DNA of 64,000 nt, from assembly GCA_045649205.1 (NCBI GenBank), contig JAZRPJ010000187.1:1-64000 (forward strand). Direction: 5' to 3'. This DNA comes from Flemingiibacterium sp045649205. GTDB taxonomy: Bacteria; Bacillota; Clostridia; Oscillospirales; CAG-272. A program made the translations under genes and the position numbers. The notes under the pieces were generated by a model. The model saw only the letters and a list, made by a program, of their open reading frames with translations, was not told the origin of the DNA and did not search any database. How positions within the stretch are numbered: the stretch's first letter is position 1; the number at the start of each line of letters is the position of its first letter. Shown piece after piece: positions 58,515 to 64,000 of the stretch.

Positions 58515-58826
58515 TTAGAGCTTGATCTCTATCTCAACACCGGCGGGTAATTCAAGTCCCATCAGAGCTTCTACTGTCTTTTCAGAGGGCTTGATCACAT
58601 CGATGAGTCTCTTGTGAGTTCTCATTTCAAACTGCTCGCGGCTGTCCTTATACTTGTGAACAGCACGAAGAATCGTAACGATTTCCTTCTCGGTAGGGAG
58701 CGGAATCGGGCCGGAAACGGTTGCGCCGTTTCTCTTAGCGGTTTCAACGATTTTCTGAGCGGCCTGATCAGCTAATGTGTGATCGTAGCTCTTAAGACGA
58801 ATTCTGATCTTCTCCTTGACTGCCAT
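58515..58826 (-). CDS. rpsJ: 30S ribosomal protein S10 (NusE)
   Basis: A 103-residue protein: KIRIRLKSYDHTLADQAAQKIVETAKRNGA and THKRLIDVIKPSEKTVEALMG. Besides its ribosomal role it is NusE in antitermination with NusB and NusG. ATG 58826 follows AAAAGGAGG; an upstream in-frame extension lies in the leader and is not family-like. First gene of the operon. Confidence 0.97.
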   Translation of the reverse strand: MAVKEKIRIRLKSYDHTLADQAAQKIVETAKRNGATVSGPIPLPTEKEIVTILRAVHKYKDSREQFEMRTHKRLIDVIKPSEKTVEALMGLELPAGVEIEIKL

Positions 58827-59087
58827 AGTTTTTTGCCTCCTTTTCATTAATGGAGGGCGGTTTTGCTCAAACACTGTGTCGGGTGTTTCTTTGGTTCCCG
58901 TACAAAAACCGCACTTGTTCGCAAGACACAAACGCGGCTATACGAAGCCTTTGATTCACAGAACATAGTATCTGATTGACAACGCCCGGTTAAATATCGG
59001 ACATACTCCGGCGGAAATTAACCAACACAATCGGGCTTCTACCGATTTGTTGCAACCTCCCGCCATTAAACGCACGTCAACTATTAC
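58827..59087 (-). promoter_or_regulatory. Leader of the S10-spc-alpha operon
   Basis: About 255 bases from the predicted start site to rpsJ with no family-like ORF. On the transcript it contains several stems, such as AGCCCGATTG/CAATCGGGCT-type symmetry near 59005-59045 (AACACAATCGGGCTT and CCGATTTGTTG) and a GGTTTTTGTACGGG/AAACACCCG region. Leaders of this length on S10 operons often carry r-protein or attenuation control; the mechanism here is inferred. Confidence 0.55.
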
Positions 59088-59116
59088 ATTATACACCATT
59101 ATTGCCGTAAAGTCAA
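59088..59116 (-). promoter_or_regulatory. Promoter of the S10-spc-alpha operon
   Basis: Minus-strand TTGACT (59111-59116), exactly 17 bases, TATAAT (59088-59093). It is the only good promoter upstream of rpsJ, so it probably drives all 30-odd genes to rplQ. Bases 59117-59309 beyond it are AT-rich with no gene seen. Confidence 0.8.
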
Positions 59117-59309
59117 TAGTTTTTGCAAAAATATATATTTTTTCAAAAAATAATTTTTCACAAACTTTAATAGTATTTCTTGTGCACATTGCACACAAGC
59201 TGATACATTTTCAATATTTTCCGGGTAATGGAAAAATGTTCACAACAGATTCATATATAGGAGTTATAATAATTTAGTGACGTAAATTACGCGAAAGGAT
59301 ACAACAGTT

Positions 59310-60143
59310 ATGAAAAAGTACAACCGTTTTTCGCTGACACTTTTTTTCATTTCGATATGTGCGGCAGTGCTATCTGTCGCTGCTCGAATTTTTCTCACCA
59401 ACAACTTATTGGAGACGGATAAGCACGGTGTATATATGCGCGGCAGTATGCTGCCGACGGTATACCATATTCTGTTAGCGCTCTTTATTGCCGCGCTGGT
59501 TTTGGCATCCATAATAATAGGAAGAAAAAATGCATCCTCGGCACTCATTACCACCACAAACCTCACCGTATTTACCGCCTGTGTTTCAGCCTTTCTCACC
59601 GCCGTCTACCTTTTCCTTTTCATCTGGGGTGTTGCAAGATCCGATACATCCACCAAAATTACAGATGTATTGGCTATCGCTTCTGTAGTTCCTACTGTGA
59701 TATTTTTCTTTCTCATTGCATTTCAAAAAAGAGAACGCACCTCGGCTCTGGCAATAGCCTCGCTTTTCCCTGCGGTTTGGTCGGCTATCGAAACCATGCG
59801 CCTCTATTTTAACACCGAACTGCTCATGAACAATCCCGATAAGATTCTCGGAGAATTCGCCCTTATCGCCTCTATGCTTTTCTTCTTATTTGAAGCAAGA
59901 AATCAGATCGGCATCCCACTTAAGGGGCTGTATCAGGCAGCAGCAGTAACCGCACCGATTTTGCTTCTTACAGCATCGATCCCCAACCTTATTTGTGTCG
60001 ATAAGCTGAGTGACGGATCTTCGATTTCCACAATCAGATATATGGCTTACGTCGCTATCTCCCTGTTTATCTACTCAAGAGCACTGGCATATGCCGTCAC
60101 TCCAAGTGAAGAAAGCAATCTGGAAGAAGCGAATGAAGAGTGA
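59310..60143 (+). CDS. Membrane protein of unknown function
   Basis: A 277-residue protein with about seven membrane helices (for example SLTLFFISICAAVLSVAARIF, ILLALFIAALVLASIIIG, VPTVIFFFLIAF, GLYQAAAVTAPILLLTASI) and a short acidic C terminus SEESNLEEANEE. I do not recognise the family. GCGAAAGGATAC precedes the ATG, and TATAAT is at 59265-59270 without an obvious -35. Located between the S10 promoter and the spoIIIA operon. Confidence 0.78.
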   Translation: MKKYNRFSLTLFFISICAAVLSVAARIFLTNNLLETDKHGVYMRGSMLPTVYHILLALFIAALVLASIIIGRKNASSALITTTNLTVFTACVSAFLTAVYLFLFIWGVARSDTSTKITDVLAIASVVPTVIFFFLIAFQKRERTSALAIASLFPAVWSAIETMRLYFNTELLMNNPDKILGEFALIASMLFFLFEARNQIGIPLKGLYQAAAVTAPILLLTASIPNLICVDKLSDGSSISTIRYMAYVAISLFIYSRALAYAVTPSEESNLEEANEE

Positions 60144-60153
60144 ACCGTTTCAA

Positions 60154-60197
60154 TAAAAAAATAGCTGAGGCTGTCGTAGGACAGCCTCGTTTTTTTC
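60154..60197. terminator. Bidirectional terminator between the membrane-protein gene and spoIIIA
   Basis: Arms GAGGCTGTC / GACAGCCTC around GTAG with a T7 run on the plus strand and A run on the other side; the spoIIIAH stop begins at 60196. Confidence 0.9.
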
Positions 60198-60834
60198 ATA
60201 TTTCGTTCTGTTCGATAATTTTGATGCTTACCGGGTCGATGCCTGCCTGCTCATAAACAATTTCTTTTATCTGCGACAGCTCATTTGGAAGAAGTCCGTC
60301 GGAACGGACTATAACACTGGCACTTCCCTCTCCGATGACCGCTACGCAGTCTTCAAATCCCTTTGATTTTACAAGAGTTTCGATATTGGCCTCCATCTGG
60401 ATCTCGGATACTATCCGCCCTATATCTTCTGTTGCCTGTTCCTTTGACAGCGCATCGGCAGTGGTGCTTTCGACCACAGTCTGGAGTACAGCAATAGCCT
60501 GGTCACGCGCCTGCTTACGGTTAAGCTCCGCCGAAGCGAAATATGTATCGTCTACATAAGACGCTCCCGCATTTTCGCCACCGTCACCGCTGCCGAGAAG
60601 CTCCCCTTCACCCACTACCGGCTGTGAGTTGCCGAAAAGCAGGAAGTTGAGAATTATCGCTCCTCCGATAAGCACGAGAGATGACAGCACTACTATATTC
60701 TTTGTGCCGATTTTCTTCATTCCCCCGAGGAGTTTGCCCATTCTCTCCGAGAATCGGCTTTTTTTCTTTTCCTCCGGCTCCGCAAGCTCCATCGTCGTAT
60801 CCTGAGTTTGTTCATTTAAAATGTTTTCGTCCAT
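60196..60834 (-). CDS. spoIIIAH: Stage III sporulation protein AH
   Basis: A 212-residue protein: cytosolic N terminus (about 1-43), one membrane helix (NIVVLSSLVLIGGAIILNFLLFG), and an extracellular YscJ/FliF-like ring domain (RDQAIAVLQTVVESTTADALS...VIVRSDGLLPNELSQIKEIVYEQAGIDP). It pairs with forespore SpoIIQ to form the feeding-tube channel. Last gene of the operon. Confidence 0.93.
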   Translation of the reverse strand: MDENILNEQTQDTTMELAEPEEKKKSRFSERMGKLLGGMKKIGTKNIVVLSSLVLIGGAIILNFLLFGNSQPVVGEGELLGSGDGGENAGASYVDDTYFASAELNRKQARDQAIAVLQTVVESTTADALSKEQATEDIGRIVSEIQMEANIETLVKSKGFEDCVAVIGEGSASVIVRSDGLLPNELSQIKEIVYEQAGIDPVSIKIIEQNEI

Positions 60835-60902
60835 GATTTACCTCCATTTATTGTTATCTGTTTAATAAATATGTTGTGACTTTCCGATTTATGCAAAAAA
60901 TT

Positions 60903-61394
60903 TCACTTTCCCTCCGCAACACTCACCGAGCTTGACGGGATATCGAACAGTGCAGATAAAAGCTCCGTCAGCTTAAGCTGTATGTCCGGGTTTCCGCCGC
61001 CTCTGCAAACCACCGCCACACCTCTCACCCTCGGTGTCACCTCCGCTACTGGCAGAAGTCCACCGGAATCGGACACATATTCGTACCTTGTACTTACATT
61101 GCTTGCATCCTTGTTAACCTGACTGTTTTGGGCATACTTGGTTTCGCCAACCGTATCAAGAGTTATCATGACCGATACAGACGATACTCCATACATCTCA
61201 CCGCACAGCGCGGCTACCCTTTCTTCAAGCTCCAGCACGGTGCTGCCGTAATCATATCCCACCGTCTTATTTTCACCCTCTGACAAGAATATAAGGCAAA
61301 TAACTAAAGCAAGTACACCCAAAATTATAAGCAGCCCGTTCTTCCCTCGAAAATGTGAGAGCAGATGGGAAAGTCCGAAAGGCTCTTCATTCAT
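60903..61394 (-). CDS. spoIIIAG: Stage III sporulation protein AG
   Basis: A 163-residue protein with a membrane helix (about 20-40, GLLIILGVLALVICLIFL) and a ring-forming domain (LEERVAALCGEMYGVSSVSVMITLDTVGETKYAQN, then RGVAVVCRGGGNPDIQLKLTELLSALF). AG makes the large mother-cell ring of the channel. Overlaps spoIIIAF by 8 bases. Confidence 0.93.
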   Translation of the reverse strand: MNEEPFGLSHLLSHFRGKNGLLIILGVLALVICLIFLSEGENKTVGYDYGSTVLELEERVAALCGEMYGVSSVSVMITLDTVGETKYAQNSQVNKDASNVSTRYEYVSDSGGLLPVAEVTPRVRGVAVVCRGGGNPDIQLKLTELLSALFDIPSSSVSVAEGK

Positions 61395-61833
61395 AAATAA
61401 TTACCTCCGTCAAAACTCCGAAATTATTGGCCGTATAATATACGATATCCTCGCCTATAAGTCCAAATCGGCTTTTCACTTTTATTATCAGTTTCTTCTC
61501 CTGCTCCGTCCCAGGGTTCTGCCATGTAACAAAAATGTCCGTTTCCGGTATAGAAAAACGCTCGCTGACCGCTGTTTTTATGTGTTTTGCCACAATTCCA
61601 TCTGCCAAATAGGATGAATCCCCGGTGTCATAGCTGTAGGCAGCTATGTCCGATAAGCTGCCTACCCCACCGATTATCTCCTTTATAGGTGAAAGAAGTA
61701 CAATCAGAATAAAAAGAGCGAATATATATTTTAAATACTTTTTAAGTCCCCCCTCCGGCATGATTCCTTCGCAAATCATGGTTACCGCCGCCGCTGAAAT
61801 AAGGGACAGAACAAAATCCTTAATCTGCATCAC
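61387..61833 (-). CDS. spoIIIAF: Stage III sporulation protein AF
   Basis: A 148-residue protein: two N-terminal membrane helices (DFVLSLISAAAVTMICEGIMP and YLKYIFALFILIVLLSPI) and a soluble domain whose ring-building fold resembles AG and AH. Between spoIIIAE and AG. The second Met (61830) is also possible. Confidence 0.9.
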   Translation of the reverse strand: MMQIKDFVLSLISAAAVTMICEGIMPEGGLKKYLKYIFALFILIVLLSPIKEIIGGVGSLSDIAAYSYDTGDSSYLADGIVAKHIKTAVSERFSIPETDIFVTWQNPGTEQEKKLIIKVKSRFGLIGEDIVYYTANNFGVLTEVIIYE

Positions 61834-61847
61834 TCCAAATCATCCCC

Positions 61848-62975
61848 TTATATATTTCCGCCTGCTATGGCAGTGGTACTCTTTGCAAACAGTGCAAGTG
61901 CATAAATAAACATCAGTCCGCATATCACACATATTGCCGCGAGGAAACCGAATAGCCCGCTCATTTCGTCAAGCATACGTTTTTCTCTCCCAAGTCCGAT
62001 AATATCCGCCGCCGTGGAAGAAATGACAACGCCGAAGCGAATCAGTAAAATCTCCGTAATGACCGGCAAGATCATTACAGCAAGAATAATCACGCCGCCC
62101 CATCCGACACTTCCCTTTATAAGAGAAATACTCCCTGCCACTGCCGAAACTGCATCCGACGCAATTCCGCCTGCCACCGGGACTGTGCTTGACGCCGCAA
62201 ATTTCACAGCTCTCACAGATAGGCTGTCCGCCTTTAAGGCAATGGAGTTTTGAAAGGTCATCACCGCCGAAATTGCCGCCGCAATAAATCCCATTATCCA
62301 TGTGAATAGATTTCGTATAAGTCTTGTTATACCGTCAAGGCGTATTCCGCTTCCCATTCCCGAGAATACACTCATACCAAAGCAAAGCTTAAGTATGGGA
62401 AAAAGTCCGGCAGCAGCGACTCCTTCGATAAAGGTCACGCCAATCATCATCGCGTTAGCTGATACTGCGGATGCAGTGCTGTTTCCTCCTGCCGTACCTA
62501 TGGCAAGCATGGTGGGAACCATAGCCGATATGACCGTTCCCAGCTGCGTAAGGAAGCTACCTACCCGTGCGGTAAGCGATACGGCGGTTTTATAAACGGT
62601 GAGCAGTATGCAAAGCTCTGAAACCAGCTCAAATGCCGTAACTACCGTATCTGACTTCATCAATCCCTTAAACGCCGAAAGTGCCGCTGAAAGAAGCACA
62701 AGCCCTAAAATTGATGTAAAATTTTTAAGTGCAGGCGTGATTGCTGACGATAAAGTATCCGTAAAAAAGCTCCAGAAATAATCAAATGAAAACCGCTCCG
62801 AAAAGCCCTCAGCGGAAAACAGCTCCCCACTCGGAAGCTTCTCCCTGACTTCGTCGGGAAGTGCATCTATAACCGTACCGGTATCGAATTCATCTATGCT
62901 GTATTCCTCAGCAGCACTCACACCCACAGTAAAAATCGTAAAAACGATGAAAACAATAAAAAATTTCAGTTTCAT
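61848..62975 (-). CDS. spoIIIAE: Stage III sporulation protein AE
   Basis: A 375-residue polytopic protein with an N-terminal signal-like helix, a short extracellular segment (YSIDEFDTGTVIDALPDEVREKLPSG) and about eight helices, including the conserved PVAGGIASDAVSAVAGSISLIKGSVGWGG. A likely export component of the channel in the mother-cell membrane. Overlaps spoIIIAD by 4 bases. Confidence 0.94.
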   Translation of the reverse strand: MKLKFFIVFIVFTIFTVGVSAAEEYSIDEFDTGTVIDALPDEVREKLPSGELFSAEGFSERFSFDYFWSFFTDTLSSAITPALKNFTSILGLVLLSAALSAFKGLMKSDTVVTAFELVSELCILLTVYKTAVSLTARVGSFLTQLGTVISAMVPTMLAIGTAGGNSTASAVSANAMMIGVTFIEGVAAAGLFPILKLCFGMSVFSGMGSGIRLDGITRLIRNLFTWIMGFIAAAISAVMTFQNSIALKADSLSVRAVKFAASSTVPVAGGIASDAVSAVAGSISLIKGSVGWGGVIILAVMILPVITEILLIRFGVVISSTAADIIGLGREKRMLDEMSGLFGFLAAICVICGLMFIYALALFAKSTTAIAGGNI

Positions 62976-63355
62976 GTATTCATAATATCCGCCGCCAAGG
63001 AAATAAGCTCCTCAATAAAAGGCAGGCACAAAATCATAACCTCCGCCTTCCCGGCAAGCTCCAATTTTGAGGCGATCCCACTCTCACCGCAGTCCCTGCA
63101 GACCTCCGACGTAAACTGCACTGTCATAGTAACACCCATGGCTTTCATTAGAGTCGTGAAGTATCCGCTAAATCCCGTTTTCGATACAGCCTCGGAAACG
63201 AAGTCGAACGCCGGAGTAAATTCGCCGATAGCTGCCGATACGAGAATGACCGATGTGAATATCCCTACAGAAGATGCAAGCTCCCCCTTGTGATTTTTTA
63301 ACAGCGTAATGCAAATCACGGCGCATACAGCCACTCCGCAGTATTTAAGCATCAC
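62972..63355 (-). CDS. spoIIIAD: Stage III sporulation protein AD
   Basis: A 127-residue protein with about four membrane helices; FTPAFDFVSEAVSKTGFSGYFTTLMKAMGV and CRDCGESGIASKLELAGKAEVMILCLPF are the family blocks, shared partly with SpoIIIAC. Overlaps both neighbours by 4 bases, a tightly coupled operon. Confidence 0.94.
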   Translation of the reverse strand: MMLKYCGVAVCAVICITLLKNHKGELASSVGIFTSVILVSAAIGEFTPAFDFVSEAVSKTGFSGYFTTLMKAMGVTMTVQFTSEVCRDCGESGIASKLELAGKAEVMILCLPFIEELISLAADIMNT

Positions 63356-63546
63356 AGTCCAAATGTGGCGCGTATGCCTGCAAAAAGAGCAGACAGCTTA
63401 TCCATAAGCATCAGCATAATAATTATAATTCCCGAAAGGGACACGAGAACCGCCTGCTCATCACGTCCGTATTTTGCAAGCAGCTGATAAGCAATGCTCA
63501 CCGTAAGACCGATGCCGGCAACCTTTAATATCAGACTAACATCCAT
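63352..63546 (-). CDS. spoIIIAC: Stage III sporulation protein AC
   Basis: A 64-residue protein with two membrane helices: MDVSLILKVAGIGLTVSIAY, then LLAKYGRDEQAVLVSLSGII. ATG 63546 (after ATGGAGATT) gives the usual N terminus; an in-frame start at 63558 overlaps the ribosome site. Small integral component of the SpoIIIA complex. Confidence 0.94.
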   Translation of the reverse strand: MDVSLILKVAGIGLTVSIAYQLLAKYGRDEQAVLVSLSGIIIIMLMLMDKLSALFAGIRATFGL

Positions 63547-63570
63547 ATGAATCTCCATTCTGCAGATACA

Positions 63571-64000
63571 CTATATAAACAGCACCGCAAGCATTACTCC
63601 GATAACAAATCCCAGAGAGCGACAAAGCTTCGTCTTTGAAGGAAGATCAGCTCGTGCCCCGACCGCCAGCTCACCGAATACTTGTCTGTAATAATTACAG
63701 TGCCTTATAGCGCTTTCCGTGTCGCACGTCCCAAGCTGCGAAAAAAAGCTCCCTAACTCATCAAGCTCCCGTTCCAACAGAAACAGCTTCCCCCGACAGT
63801 TATCGAGCGCATTTCTCCAGCCGCGGTTTTGTAAGTCATCAAGAAATCCCGATTTTTGCAGGGCCTTATTTCTGAACATGGCAAAAATCTTGTGGGTCGG
63901 TGTAAGATACCCTTCGATCTGCGCCCCGGTGAAACTGATTAGATCCCGAAATCCTTCAAGCTGTTCTGTCCGTTTGCGATAAACCGAGGAAATGAAAAAT
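63571..64000 (-). CDS. spoIIIAB: Stage III sporulation protein AB, 5'-truncated by the window edge
   Basis: The minus frame is open from the last base to the stop at 63571 and reads SVYRKRTEQLEGFRDLISFT, then GAQIEGYLTPTHKIFAMF, before the internal ATG at 63879. This matches the SpoIIIAB family (about 170 residues, N-terminal helix missing here). A shorter reading from 63879 is therefore not the real start. The C terminus ends in a membrane helix FVIGVMLAVLFI. spoIIIAA should lie beyond the window. Confidence 0.9.
   Translation of the reverse strand, partial: FFISSVYRKRTEQLEGFRDLISFTGAQIEGYLTPTHKIFAMFRNKALQKSGFLDDLQNRGWRNALDNCRGKLFLLERELDELGSFFSQLGTCDTESAIRHCNYYRQVFGELAVGARADLPSKTKLCRSLGFVIGVMLAVLFI

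Noticed and set aside
58827..58931. N-terminal extension of rpsJ from an upstream in-frame ATG
   Set aside because: The extra 35 residues are not S10-like and AAAAGGAGG directly precedes the normal start at 58826.
58956..59198. An 80-codon leader ORF ahead of rpsJ
   Set aside because: It begins upstream of the predicted transcription start and lacks a ribosome site or recognisable family.

Overview
The window looks like chromosomal DNA of an anaerobic, endospore-forming member of the class Clostridia (Oscillospirales-like; genus not determinable from sequence alone). Grounds: a spoIIIA operon, a ypeB germination gene and a YtvI-type sporulation membrane protein, strong AGGAGG ribosome binding sites, a Zn-type S14, an S10-spc-alpha ribosomal operon of Firmicutes layout, and a two-cluster [4Fe-4S] ferredoxin. 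There is no prophage, transposase, CRISPR array or rRNA operon.

Layout. 1-7.5 kb: the nusA/infB operon (rimP end, nusA, rnpM, an L7Ae-like gene, infB, rbfA) followed after a terminator by nrnA, truB and ribF. 7.5-8.9 kb: two overlapping LysM genes, the second carrying an L,D-transpeptidase domain. 8.9-14.9 kb: mscS, eda-guaB, dusB, ferredoxin, a TrmN6-like methyltransferase and rsmI. 15-19 kb: a secreted protein with three discoidin domains, rqcP and an M18 aminopeptidase. 19-24 kb: a GH127 glycosidase, gapA, a lipoprotein cyclophilin and an LCP ligase. 24-30 kb: a complete peptide ABC transporter operon in the order oppB-C-D-F-A. 30-32.4 kb: a small operon ending in a YbaK deacylase, tRNA-Thr and tRNA-Tyr, rpsT. 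32.6-38.8 kb: envelope, sporulation and chromatin genes (DUF624, SpoVB/MurJ-like flippase, HU, YpeB, YtvI-like, CPBP protease). 39-42.3 kb: the most unusual segment, with an SLH-like surface protein carrying 41 uninterrupted Glu-Thr dipeptides, an HPr-kinase-like ATPase overlapping its stop codon, and a deacetylase-like lipoprotein whose near-consensus promoter is embedded in a perfect 14-bp-arm palindrome. 42.5-42.7 kb: tRNA-Arg beside a broken partial copy. 42.8-58.8 kb: the complete S10-spc-alpha ribosomal operon on the minus strand (rpsJ to rplQ), with secY, adk, map, infA and rpoA. 59-64 kb: a promoter and long leader for that operon, an unknown membrane protein, and spoIIIAH to spoIIIAB (the last cut by the window end).

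Most of the window is core information processing. The items worth a second look are regulatory or structural: the palindromic promoter at 42.2 kb, tRNA-derived repeat elements next to both tRNA loci, very long perfect terminator stems that absorb the last codons of the genes they end (including a pair of convergent proteins that share the same C-terminal Lys-Thr-Pro-Glu because of it), and several long structured spacers within the ribosomal operon.
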